Shown in pieces: positions 31,176-42,043 of a stretch of 64,000 bases of DNA (the first letter of the stretch is position 1; every line of letters begins with the position of its first letter). This DNA is from Tillus elongatus (lineage: Eukaryota; Arthropoda; Insecta; Coleoptera; Cleridae), in contig OZ023265.1 in assembly GCA_964006375.1 (NCBI GenBank), forward strand, positions 118,650,858 through 118,714,857, read 5' to 3'. The position numbers and the translations under genes are program-made. Below the pieces are notes generated by a model. The model did not search any database. It saw only the letters and a program-made list of their open reading frames with translations, and was not told the DNA's origin.

Positions 31176-31455
31176 TTAGGCAAAGGTATGCCATCTACTA
31201 TAGAGTAAGTGCACCACATTTTAATCACACTGCGCTGCCATTCACGCCGCCGAATTACCGTCTGCTTATTACTCGTACGCATAAAAGTCGCTGTCGGTGT
31301 ATGTATTTTTAACTTTTCAAAACAAGGTTATTAAATATTTTATGTAACATGTTATATATAATACTGAATTTCAAAATAAAGTTTTTATATATTTCTCAAA
31401 ATACCTATATATTTATTGGAGGATGTAATCACACCCAAAATATATTTTTTTTCAG

Positions 31456-31569
31456 TTGCACCTAACACACGATGATTTTGTTTCTGTATTCAAAATGTCA
31501 TACATAGAATTTGAGAAGCTTCCAAGGTGGAAACAACAAGAAATGAAGAAAAATACTGGCTTGTTTTAG
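31456..31569 (+). CDS. Villin-like headpiece, terminal exon
   Basis: Starts after TTTTTTTTCAG|. It encodes LHLTHDDFVSVFKMSYIEF, EKLPRWKQQEMKKNTGLF and a stop at 31567-31569. The three core Phe residues, LPxWKQ and the C-terminal K-K-x-x-GLF are the villin headpiece F-actin-binding subdomain. The six visible exons together give about 312 residues, matching repeats 5-6 plus headpiece in length, with an open frame throughout. The gene therefore appears functional despite the insertions in its introns. Confidence 0.9.
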   Translation: MHLTHDDFVSVFKMSYIEFEKLPRWKQQEMKKNTGLF

Positions 31570-31689
31570 AATTAGTACATATAGTCGCTTATTAAATCAC
31601 CTTTATAATTTATTATATTTTGTTATATTTATATTTAAATAGAGATTAATATATTGATTACATCATTTGTTTTATTCCCCTTATTACAA

Positions 31690-33790
31690 ATTTTCCAGAT
31701 GATTATCATGTTTGCATTTAGATGTACACCATCCACCGCTAACATTCAATGTCAACATTAAAGACACTCAGACGAGCCCTTTGCACCTCGATATGTTTGT
31801 ACCTGATAGAGACAGAGTGGATTATGTAGCACTTGATAATTACCTCGATTGTGTAGCTTGGAAGTTGATGTTGGGAAGTGGGGCATGTAGTGTAGATGGT
31901 GTGGTAGGGGTGTTTTACGACATTCTATATGCAGCTCTTGATGTATTTGTTCCGAAAAAAAGAGTTAGGTTGTCAACTTTCTCTTGGTGGTACACCCCTG
32001 AACTAAAAAGTTTGATACTTGCAAAGAGACAAAGATAGGAAGTATAAGGCATTGGGTAAATATAGGATGAGTACTTTGTGTTTTCCGGCCTAAGAATTCA
32101 AGGTAAAGACGTATCCAAAGTCTTCTACCACGACTACATAGGCAGTGTTGGGGGGGCTGCCAAGGACGATGTGCGATCATTCTGGGGATATATTAGGTCG
32201 AAAACTGGATCTTCATGGTTGTCATCTACAATGAGATACGAGAGGGGAGTGAGCAGTGATGGTGAACAAATAGTAAATATGTTTGCTAGACGTTTCTCAC
32301 CTTTTTATCGGGTACCAGCTCCTCTGGCCAGCCGAACCCAGCAGTTAGGGACAGAGACATCAATCACATTTGCTAACGTGAACATTAAGGTAGCTGATGT
32401 AGAGAGGCATATGGCCAATTTTTCGGTTATCACTTGCGTCTGGTGTTTTTCCCGCTAGCTGGAAATCAAGCTCTGTCATCCCGATCTTCAAAGGAGGAGA
32501 TGGGGCCAATTATCGCCTCAGAATCATACATAGGGGCGCCATTCCAAAGCTGTTTGAGGGTATTGTGTGTGATAAGATTACGGAAACATACAGACAGGTT
32601 ATCACTAGCAGCATAAGTTCTGTAGGCAACGATCTGTCACCACCAATCTGATGCTGTACACAGAATTCATCCAGAATTGTTTGAAGAGGGGTACACAGGT
32701 GGACACAGTGTACACGGACATCTCCAAGGCTTTTGATTCTGTAAATATCATTCAGTTCTATGCTCCAAGCTGTCCAGTTTCGGCGTGCATGGGTTGTTGC
32801 ACGCTTGGCTGTCAGATTATCTGAGGGATCGAACACAGGTTGTAAACTACAAACATTATTACTCAGCTGAAATAAAGGTCTCTTCCGGTTTACCACAAGG
32901 CAGCCACCTTGATTCTCTTCTCTTCACGATATTTACCAATGGTGTGCCATGAATACTTAGGAGCTCTGTGTCTCATGTTCACCGACAATGTCAAGATTTT
33001 CAAAGAGACAACTTCTCCTGCGGTGCAGTGTTGCTTCAACGGAATCTGGAGCACTTTAGCACTTGATGTGATTCCAATGACCTTGTGCTCAATGTATGTA
33101 AATGTAAAGTGATGTCCTTTACCAGGAAAACTAGAGTGCTTACTTTTGACTATAGTCTCTTTAATAATTTACTAGAGCGTGCCAATATTGTTCATGATTT
33201 AGGTATGCTGTTCGATAGGCGACTTACTTTTCTGCCAGATTTCACAGACATTGTAAATCAATCTCGGAAAATGCTGGGCTTCATAAAAAGAAACAAAGGG
33301 GCTTTGGTGATGTCATTTGCATCATAACTATTTTCAACTCACTCTGTCGGTCTGTGCTGGAGTATGTGTCTCCTGTGTGGTCGCCTTCATATAGTTTTCA
33401 TTCTGACCATATTGAAAGTGTCCAGAGTAAATTAATGCAATATATAGCCTATAAGCAAGGTGTGTTACAAATTAATTATTCACGTAGTGAAATATGCTCC
33501 GCACATCTCTAGCTCAGTGAAGAACTTACCTTGATTTGTTATTTTTATACAAGATTGTGAACTCAATTTGGGATTATCTAGCTCTTCTGTCCCTAATTGG
33601 GTTTCATGTGCCAGGCCATATGACAAGTGGCAAAGACGTAAATTTCCACCAAAGCAATTATGGTAGAAGCTCTCCAGTTACAAGGCTAGCCTTGTTGGGA
33701 AATGGTGTTGGCATAGACTTCTGTGCCATACCTGTCATGTCCTTCAGACACCAGCTTGAGTTAAGTTTGTGCTTAGCATAAAATTGTATG
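31690..33790 (+). pseudogene. Broken jockey-like LINE
   Basis: A + strand element immediately downstream of the villin-like gene. The endonuclease/linker region (31712-32038: HHPPLTFNVNI, STFSWWYTPELKSLILAKRQ) is followed by 32078-32320 (SFWGYIRSKTGSS). RT motif A is at ~32700-32745 (DTVYTDISKAFDSVN), motif B at ~32880 (SSGLPQGSHLDSLLF), and motif C at ~32975 degraded to MFTDNVKIF, losing one catalytic Asp. The C-terminal part (33085-33327: NVCKCKVMSFTRKTR) and end region reach 33781. Many frameshifts. Confidence 0.75.
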
Positions 33791-34205
33791 TAAAGCTGTG
33801 CACAATATGTACTATGCTTTCTTTTTTTCTTCTTTTTGTTCTTTGTTCTAATGGTTAGCTACATTTTTTTCTTTATTTGTACACAAATGGATTATCTGTA
33901 AATAAATACTTGAATAAATATATTCTTATTATTACTACTTGGTAGGTTCATAGCCTTTACACTGAAACTTATGGTTATTGTATGTCTATTTAATTACACA
34001 TATTTTATACTGTGCTACTCCTAATTTGGGTACTAGGTTTAATCTAATGATGTGTTTGCTACTTCTTTTGGTTCTTCGTGGTCTGGAAATGTTTGACTTT
34101 TTGGCCCATTGCAAAACAAACTATGTTTAACCTAGAATTACCACCATAAATGCTGAAAAAATCTGTTATAGATCACATTTGAATACTGAAATTATCTAAT
34201 AATAA

Positions 34206-34210
<5 letters not shown>
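33791..34210. other. No gene recognised
   Basis: T-rich and AT-rich sequence after the LINE 3' end. Confidence 0.5.

Positions 34211-34292
<82 letters not shown>
34211..34292. repeat. (TA)n microsatellite
   Basis: A pure TA tract of about 80 bp, 105 bp upstream of a full copy of the (TA)n-bearing repeat. Confidence 0.95.
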
Positions 34293-34296
<4 letters not shown>

Positions 34297-34397
34297 ATAA
34301 TAAATTATTGAATACAATAAACATATTATACATATTACAGTAATCACAGTGATACATGAAGACTTCTTTTGAACTGTAGATAAGAATTAAAAGTTGG

Positions 34398-34861
34398 GGA
34401 CGCAGCAAGTGCGTTATGGTAGTGAATTTTTATTAAATGCCTCAAATTTGAGTAACTCAACTTTCTATAAACTTAGAAAGTTGAATTTTGGTACGTAGTA
34501 AGACCTTCCTCAAGGAAATATATTCACCAAATTTCATTAAAATAACTTTGTAATTTTCAGAGAAAAAATTTTTAAACAAAAAAACTCAAAATTGGAATAA
34601 CGCAATTTTCTATAAACCTACAAAGTTGAATTTTGGCACGTAGTAAGGCCTTACACAAGATAACATACGCACAAAATTTCATTGGAATAGCTTTGTAATT
34701 TTTAGAGAAAAAACTTTTTCAAAAGGAAACTCAAAATTTTTCGGGAAAACTTAGTCCGATTTACCTGGCTAACGAACTCATCCAAACCATTAATAAAAGA
34801 AAGGCACTTGCCGAGTTTCATCGAAATTGGTTAATTATGTTTTGAGTTATCGGTTGGATAC

Positions 34862-34955
<94 letters not shown>

Positions 34956-35078
34956 TGAAACTGACCCCGGATATGGGTTTTAGGGGTCCTACTTCGCGTT
35001 CACTTACAAAAAATTTGCAAAGTCTCACCATCGATACCTCTCTGTTAGTGAATTTTTTGTTAATAAAAATTCACTAAA
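34398..35078 (+). mobile_element. (TA)n-bearing repeat family, full-length copy
   Basis: Reference copy, about 680 bp. The 5' end is GGACGCAGCAAGTGCGTTAT followed by GGTAGTGAATTTTT. Two ~150-bp internal units follow, each with AACTTAGAAAGTTGAATTTTGG or a variant, then AACGAACTCATCC, GAGTTATCGGTTGGATA, a (CATA)n/(TA)n tract (34859-34950), GAAACTGACCCCGGATATGG, ACCATCGATACCTCTCTGTT, and the 3' hairpin TTAGTGAATTTTT...AAAAATTCACTAA. TAGTGAATTTT at the 5' end and AAAATTCACTA at the 3' end are inverted. No ORF. The layout resembles Helentron-derived HINEs/mini-me elements. Confidence 0.75.
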
Positions 35079-35084
35079 AAATCA

Positions 35085-36130
35085 ATCTCATCTAGTGACA
35101 AATGTGCCTCACGACACATTCTAGAAAGAGGGCACCTGAAACCATAACTTGATCTGTGGCATTTGATATCGAATGTATCATTGTGTCTTGTGAATCTCTC
35201 AAGGGGGTGGAATTTAGTCTCTCAGTTAACAGAGGTGGGAATCAATTTTGTTATTCAGCAAATTGTAAAACATACAGAGGTCAAAAAGCGTTTTCTCTGA
35301 TTAATAATTGTAATTTGAAGCAGATCAAGTAGGTTTTGGTCATCGACTACTCCTTTAGGTGTATCTAGCTTACATGCCACAAACCTCAAAAACTTTTTTA
35401 TTTTTCCAACGACACTCTATGTACTTAATAGTAAGGAGACCGCAGGTGCAGGATATTTCAAGACTGACCTCACCACAGCACAGAAAAAATATTTCAAAGC
35501 ATGCATGTTTTTAACCAAGACAAAGTTCTCATCACAAAACCCAAGAGCTTATTGTTATTATTATTTACAATAGTCTTAATATGGACCACGAAACTCAGAT
35601 TACTACTGAAAATCACCCCAAGGTGACAGACTTGAAAATCTCTCTTAAGAAAATTATAACCGATATGGTACTCATAAGTTTCCGGATCGTGTATCAATAT
35701 AAATATTTTGCACTTGTTGTTTAATTCCAAGGAGTTCATCCCACACCATGACGCAACTCTGTTAAGGTCACTATGAATAAGTTTACAGTCTTCAGTACTT
35801 TCCACTGTTCTGAATAATTTCAAATCATCTGCATAAAACAAAGTGCTGGTAAACTCCATACACTGGACGACGTCATTAACAAAGTATATGAACAACTGGG
35901 GTGGCAAATAGCCTCCTTGGGCCACTCACGAGGTAGCTAAAAACTCAGCAGACATAAAATTATTCACTATCACTACATGCAGTCTATTCATATCAGATAG
36001 GTCTTTAACCCAGTCAACAGTGGATCTATGACACATAGCTTCTTCAACAGAAGCTGAATATTCACTGTCAAATGCTCAGACAAAATCTGTATATATAACA
36101 TCCACATGATGTCGATCTTCAATAGCCCTC
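35085..36130 (-). pseudogene. Broken LINE reverse transcriptase
   Basis: The - strand order is a motif A remnant (VDVIYTDFV then FDSEYSASVEEA, ~36110-36040), motif B (GVAQGGYLPPQLFIYFVND, GVPQG altered), motif C intact as FYADDLKLF (~35830), ELNNKCKIFILIHDPETY, a thumb region with an Asn run (NNNNN, ~35560), then LKYPAPAVSLL and KKFLRFVACKL down to RMCREA near 35120. Stops and frameshifts throughout. The 3' end abuts the repeat copy ending at 35078. Confidence 0.7.
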
Positions 36131-36299
36131 AGAGGAGTACTCTGACATTCTATTCAGAATGTTGCAATAAAAAAGGCATTGGAATGCTGGGATATATAAA
36201 AAAATATTTCTGTGATTATTGAATGGTTGGCAGGTCCCAATGTGTCCTACAGTATTGTGCAAATGCATGTGAATACAGCTAGTTTAGAATAGTCATGTT

Positions 36300-37073
36300 T
36301 TTGTCGTTGAAATATTTCACGATCTTCTTGGAAACATGAGACGGTGCCGAATCTTGCTGGAAGATTAATTCGCCAACTGCTTGATCTTTTTCCAGTTCTA
36401 GCTCTGGACAAACACGTTTCTAACATCTTTTTTATATTTTTCAGTGTTCATCATGCCTTCGATAGGTATAAGTTTTTCTATTTCCATATAAAAAAACAGT
36501 TCCAAAACATATTTTTCACTAGATGTTTCACTATCTAGACCAAGTGAGCTACAGCTAACTTTACTTCCACACCTTTTTGCACAAATTGTGATCGGTATCT
36601 CTGCACAAAAAATTGTGTATCATCTGAGAACAAGACATTTCTCCAGCGTTCTTCTGTCCAATAAGCATATTTTTTTTTTACCCCAATTAGTCTTTTTTCA
36701 TCGTAGCCTCCGTCAGAAGCTGTTTCTTTTAAGGTCTGACAGCTTTTCTTCCTTCCTACAAAAGGTGTCTGCGAATTGTAAAGTTATTCATAATTTTCAC
36801 TCTAGCCTTTTCTAAGTCTTGCTGAAGATCATAGCTGGTCTTTCTGGTGTTCAGGTTGCTATTTCTCAAAAGAAACGATTCATCTCGGGAAGCTGTCTTC
36901 CTTTTTCTTCCACGTGTCCCTTTCTGCTGTACTTCAGCTCATCCAGTCCTCCTTCTTTGTTTACTTATCTTATTTACAGCTCCCAAGCATATGGAAAACT
37001 CTCTATCAATGTCTCTTTGCGTCATACATGTTTGCTCACTAAGTGTAATTATCCTTTCTCTTTTCCTTGGCAT
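36300..37073 (-). pseudogene. Tc1-like transposase, truncated and frameshifted
   Basis: The - strand start at 37073 reads MPRKRER then IITLSEQTCMTQRDIDREF (N-terminal helix-turn-helix), followed by KGTRGRKRKTASRDES. It continues to WRNVLFSDDTQFFVQRY (first catalytic Asp) near 36640-36600 and IFQQDSAPSHVSKKIVKYF (second catalytic Asp) near 36350. Homology stops before the third acidic residue. In-frame stops are present. Clear terminal inverted repeats were not found. Confidence 0.75.
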
Positions 37074-37149
37074 AATGTTCATGATGTCACAAACACGAAA
37101 AATGAACTAAAACGTGCTATTCTCCCAAAAACACGTGTAACTCAGTTAG

Positions 37150-37969
37150 AATAACCAGCAAAACGACTGACAGACAATAAATTAATACATAATAACAAAT
37201 TATGGAATATGTCGCGAAACACCTATCGGAGTTATCACAGCAGTGTTGCCATGTTGAAATAATACAGAAATTCTCAATGTTGACATTAATTCACAATATA
37301 CTGCAACTCTACAAAATCTACATGAGTGAAGTCCTCTGAAATTACACTACCGATGTATTGAACCCATACCGAGTTTAAGGGCCGCTACCGAATTAAAATT
37401 TCACTACATGTAGCAGCACTGAACGTCCATAAAGTTTATCTTCGAAGTATTTTTGAGCAATGTTAACCTGCTTCCTGATGATTGGCCATAGTTTCAAAAA
37501 TAAGCTGACACAAATACCTTAAAAGGCATTAAATAATAATGCTTGTTTGAAATGAAAAACTCATCAATAAATAAGAACAATTTATTTAAAGAAATTGTTC
37601 ATTTTGGTTTGCAATTTGTATACATACATAAGGCAGATCTTAATCTTACTTTACAATGTTTGAAAAATCACTTGCATACATTGGTGTTCAGTCTATACAA
37701 TAGTACAAACTGAGAGACAAAGAATAAGGCACAATACATAATAAAAAAGTTACATAAGAGGAAACAATAAATACATTTACATCAAAACGTGAATATAGCT
37801 ATAATTTGTACAAACTAAAAGAATAATAAAAAAACAACAAACAATATACAGCGGATTTAAAAAATTACTGTAAAGGAATGTAGAATAAAATTAAATTCAA
37901 CACAATTTAATTAATTACATCTATCATTGCAAATTAATCAAAGTATGCTAAATTTGCTGTCAGGTTACT
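37150..37969. other. No gene recognised
   Basis: AT-rich, A-rich sequence with no motif I can name. Confidence 0.5.
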
Positions 37970-38450
37970 TCCATACAAAAATAATAGACACCCTAATAAT
38001 TTTACAACAATTTCAAAAATAGATGCGCTTATAGGCTTGAGAAATTAGCACCATTAAAATCAAAACATTTAGTAAGCAATTTGCAGAATTTTCATTTAAT
38101 AAAGCTTTTATGCTTTTTGGAAGATATAAAGACTTTGAAACGATTCTTTTAGGTTCACTACATATTAATTGCTTAAAAATCATGTTAGTCCTATGTTTAA
38201 GATTACAAGAAAACAAAGAGTATCTAAGAAATATCTTAAGTTACATGTGCTCATGCAAATCCTTGACAATATTCTGGGTAATCTAGGTAACTGGAGACAG
38301 CTAGTAGAAATTTTGGTTTATTGCACCCCTTGTTATAACAATTTCTTTACTGCATTTAAACTCAATTTCAAATATTTATGTAATGCACAACAGATTGAGC
38401 AGTTTTTATTTAAAAAGCTTTTAACTGTTCTCAATTTCATCAAATAAATA
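37970..38450 (-). pseudogene. Possible LINE C-terminal remnant
   Basis: The - strand reads YSLFSCNLKHRTNMIFKQL then SKSLYLPKSIKALLNENS, faintly like the end of LINE proteins (HxYxTRxK... PKxxNxLP). Weak evidence; it could be chance. Confidence 0.3.
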
Positions 38451-38788
38451 TGCTTCAATTCTGAGTTTTTGGAATGTCATTTCTAATAAATTTGAAAAAG
38501 TGAATAGAAATTAAATAGCTGAAAAATGTAACAATCTTTAGTGCTAATAAAAAAATCAATATTACCTGACAAACACAAACATCTGTGTTACATTGTTTTG
38601 TTTATTTCTGTACTTGTTTGTTCATAGACCATTCAACAGCCTAGAAGCTAAATTAAGGATGGGTTGATAAACAAAAGAAATAACAACAAACAACAAACAA
38701 CAATTGAACAAACTATACAAAAGATAAATCGAATAATTACGTTATTTTAAAAACATTATTATCTCTGATATATCACATGAGAAGATAT

Positions 38789-39555
38789 CTAGGCCGTCCA
38801 GCAGTAAACCTTTACAATCTTGAAAATTGTAGATAATTGCAGCAATCTTGTATAAGCTGTGGGGAGATAGAAAGTGCCTGGAAAACATGCAGTAATGCGA
38901 GGTACATTGAAATTAAGATGCTGAAGCAGGTTTGGGCAACCAAACACAGAATTTACCAATTTATATAAAAAGATAACGAAAATGCACTGCCTGTGCATCA
39001 CCAGACTCTGCTAGTTGAAGCAAAGAGGTAAACTTTTTTGAGGAAAACCAATAGGGGGATATTGACCATCTTCTCGAAAGCTAAGAAATTTTATAAATTT
39101 TCTTTGTACTGATTCAAGATTTTCCACATGAATGTCATAAATAATAGCCCACACAACCAAGCCATATTCAAGTCGGGTCCTAATCAGCCAGCAAAAGAGG
39201 AGAGAAAAGGTTTCTGTCGGAAAGAAACTTTTGCTGCTTCTTATTAGAAACAGTAGAGTTTTGTAAGCAGAACTAACAGTCTGCCAATAGTGTGGTTTAA
39301 AAGATAGAGTTTCATTAAAAACAATTTCAAGGTAACTGTTCTGGAGCGACTAAGTGAGAGCCCTCTTAAATTGTAACTGAAAGCAATTAGCTGCTCATTT
39401 CGAGTGAAGGACATTACAGAATACTTAGAGACATTCATAGAAAGATTACTCCAACAACACCATTCATTAAATACCTCAAGACTCTTCTCTCACACAATCC
39501 TCCACATTCGAAATACTTTCTTAATGTCATCTGCATACGTATAATATGGGTCCAC
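38789..39555 (-). pseudogene. Broken LINE reverse transcriptase, C-terminal half
   Basis: On the - strand: TYADDIKK (motif C, ~39540), NEWCCWSNLSMNVSKYSVMS and FTRNEQLIAFSYNLRG (39300-39470), then CIFVIFLYKLVNSVFGCPNL and HLNFNVPRITACFPGTF (38789-39001). This is the usual RT thumb and C-terminal pattern of jockey-like LINEs. Frameshifted. It abuts an oppositely oriented LINE fragment at 39557. Confidence 0.65.
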
Positions 39556-39556
39556 T

Positions 39557-40040
39557 CTTGATTAGTAAAACGAGTGTAATTCCCAAAGCAAATGAGACTA
39601 TTTACTTGGGAATTGTAGTGGATAGGCATTTACAGTGGGACTGTCATGTTAAATTTCTCACAAAAAAATGAGAGCACTGACGTCCCTATTTCGAATTATG
39701 AGAGAATATCTAGACCAAAAACAACTAAAAATGTTGTATTATGCATTTGTATAGTTACAGCTTGCTTATGGTGTTTTGGGAGGGGGAGGTGTGGTAAGAC
39801 AGTTATTTAAGAAAAATAGAGGTGGTGCATAAATGAATCATCAACATTATATACCAGAAAAATATCAGGTATTCCACAGAACTACTCTATTGCTAGACTG
39901 AGATAATGGATCTCCGACAGCTTTACAGCCTTTGCTTGCTAATGAATATTTCGAGGGAGAAAATAATTTACATCATACACGATACAGAGAGAACAGCTGC
40001 ATGGTTCCCGGTAGGTTAGAGATTCTTATCATACGTTATT
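39557..40040 (+). pseudogene. LINE fragment, RT thumb region
   Basis: The + strand reads TIYLGIVVDRHLQWDCHVKF, LTKK, stop, then ALTSLFRIMREYLDQKQLKM, LYYAF and LAYGVLGGGG: the GVxxDxxLxWxxH and YGxxxWG motifs of the RT C-terminal region. Interrupted by stops. Confidence 0.65.
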
Positions 40041-40329
40041 AAGTTAGCTTGTAATTTCCATGTGGTTAAGGTATGCTGATCTTCACATATTAAGTATTAA
40101 CTTTACACATTACTCGTAGTATTAACAACTGGAAAAAATCATGGTTATTAATTAGCGAAATTATTTCGTTTGCTTCTATTAATTATCTGTAATTAATTCA
40201 GACAACATTGTTCTATCAAAAACATATGGTAGATTTGAGGTTATGTTTTTGTCTTCATGTTGACTAACAAGGTGAAAGTTTTGAACAGTTTCTGACAGAG
40301 ATAACAAAGCTTTGAGTATCCGAAGTTCA

Positions 40330-40545
40330 GAATAATATAGACGCAAGTTTTTTCATTGATACTGTAAATATTCAAACTATTGATAACGTTGAAACCTGGT
40401 GTGAAAAAAATAATCATTGAAGAACAATCTATAAATTTTAAACTAGACAGTAGTAGTCAAGTAAATGTATTGCCAGAAAGGGTGTGGAAGAATATTCAGG
40501 CTAGTGAAATTAATGAGACCTGCAAATGTAGTAGTACGAGTGTGG
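40330..40545 (+). pseudogene. Retrotransposon protease fragment
   Basis: The translated stretch FKLDSSSQVNVLPERVWKNI resembles the FxLDTGSxVNVIPxxVF active-site region of Ty3/gypsy proteases, with DTG changed to DSS. A short fragment with no neighbours of the same element. Confidence 0.4.
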
Positions 40546-40598
40546 TATGGTAAATTTAAAGCGCAGGTACAAAAACAAAGAATTTAATGCCGATTTCG

Positions 40599-40932
40599 AG
40601 CCTCAGTGGTTCAGCAGAACGTGTGCCTCTGAACTGAAGGTTACATGGTTCTCCTTTCACTGTTTTAGTACATACTGTAACATTAACATCCACTGCGGTT
40701 GTGGCATTGTATTTGAGCAAGTTGAATGTCTGCACGTTCCGCCCTTCGGAGGGGACGTAAAGCCGTCGGTGCCGTGTCCATGCGATGTTGTGCACATTAA
40801 AGATCCCAACCCTCCTTACAAAAAGGCAGGGGTTCGCCAAAATTTCCAGGATAGTGAGGTCAAACTGCTCCCTGGCGTCGGCGATTGGCCATAGTCGCGG
40901 AAATACACCGACGTTAAAGAAACAAAAAAAAA
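40599..40932 (+). mobile_element. tRNA-derived SINE, longest copy
   Basis: The head CCTCAGTGGTTCAGCAGAAC is an A-box remnant; the B box is degraded. The body includes TTGTATTTGAGCAAGTTGAA, CGTTCCGCCCTTCGGAGGGG, GACGTAAAGCCGTCGGTGCC, GCACATTAAAGATCCCA, TTGGCCATAGTCGCGG and an A-rich tail (AAACAAAAAAAAA). The CCCTTCGG-GGGACGTAAA and CACATTAAAGATCCC blocks look like the conserved central domain shared by widely distributed animal SINE superfamilies. The copy at 13889 lacks this central block. Confidence 0.8.
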
Positions 40933-41067
40933 TGGTGATTTTATTATTGTTAATTATGAGACCATTCCGTTACTAGGGTTGCAAACCTGTATCAAGTTAA
41001 ATTTAATTCTAAATTCGAAAAGTAGATACATTGATAACTTATGCTGATGAAATAAAATAAAAAGTCA

Positions 41068-41383
41068 GGACGCAGCAAGTGGGTTATGGTAGTGAATTTT
41101 CATAGAAATGATCTGGCACCAAATATTTTTTATAACTTTTTTTTCTTGTAACACAGAAATATAATTTTTGGCATATAGTTTCCTTTTAATATCACAAACT
41201 TCTTTTGGTTACCATAGCTTTTCTATTTTTTGAGATAATTTTTTTCCCGAAAACAAAAACAAAAATTTTCCCGGAAAACCTGGTTCGATTTTCCTAACTA
41301 ACGAACCTTTCCAAGCCATTTACAAAAGGAAGGTACATGCCAAATTTTATCAAAATCGGACCATTATTTTTTGAGTTATCGGT

Positions 41384-41465
<82 letters not shown>

Positions 41466-41578
41466 CCCCGGGTATAGGTTCTAGAGACCCTAGTTCGCAC
41501 TCATTTGAAGAAATGTTTTCAAAATTCAAAAGTTGGGATCTCCCGATTAGTGAATTTTTTCTAAGAAAATTCACTAAA
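41068..41578 (+). mobile_element. (TA)n-bearing repeat family, copy with deleted 5' unit
   Basis: Starts GGACGCAGCAAGTGGGTTAT and continues through AACGAACCTTTCC, GAGTTATCGG and (TA)n (41388-41458) to ACTGACCCCGGGTATAGG and the terminal hairpin TTAGTGAATTTTTTCT...AAAATTCACTAA. Shorter than 34398-35078 because internal units are missing or different. Confidence 0.75.
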
Positions 41579-41599
41579 ATCAGGAAATTTATGAAGGAT

Positions 41600-41838
41600 T
41601 TCCTACATTGAAATGATCCAAATGGCATGTTGTCATTAACAATAATTTTTGGAATTCCATGAGTAGCAAATAATATTTGAAATCTGGCACTTATTTCTTC
41701 GAATGTTTTATATTAACGAGGAATAATGTCAAGCCACTTAGAATAATAATCTTGAATAACCAGATGACTTTTACCTGCAGATTCTCAAATATCACTAGCT
41801 ATTTCATTAAAAGCTAAGTCTGGCTTTAATCCTACTTA
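41600..41838 (-). pseudogene. Ty3/gypsy integrase fragment
   Basis: The - strand reads SHLVIQDYYSKWLDIIPR, KTFEEIS, LFATHGIPKIIVNDN and PFGSFQCRK, the catalytic-core block DxYSKW...GIPxxxxxDNxxxF with the second Asp region kept (VND). It mirrors the fragment at 46690-46950 in inverted orientation across the Mag-like insertion. Confidence 0.7.
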
Positions 41839-41843
41839 TCTTG
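41839..41843. other. 5-bp target duplication of Mag-like element (TCTTG)
   Basis: TCTTG precedes the 5' LTR and is repeated exactly at 46574-46578 after the 3' LTR. Confidence 0.85.
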
Positions 41844-42018
41844 TGTTATACATGTCCTAAGTTGGCAACAATGACTTATCCTGACAGGATGTCAACCGTG
41901 TCAATCATTATTATTATCATCATTGTACGAATCAAGAATGGACTGTTAAGTTAAGAATAAAAAGGTTATCAGTTAGCATTAATAGCTTTTATTTAATTAT
42001 ATACAGCTTTCTATAATA
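41844..42018 (+). repeat. 5' LTR of Mag-like Ty3/gypsy element
   Basis: 175 bp, starting TGTTATACATG and ending TATAATA (a TA variant of the CA end). It differs from the 3' LTR (46399-46573) at about two positions, so the insertion is young. The primer-binding site (TGGTGTCAGG at 42019) follows directly. Confidence 0.9.
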
Positions 42019-42043
42019 TGGTGTCAGGTTATTGTACAGCAAA

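Noticed and set aside
38789..40040. Twin-priming inversion of one LINE
   Set aside because: The oppositely oriented fragments overlap in the protein region they cover, whereas twin priming would give adjoining, non-overlapping parts.
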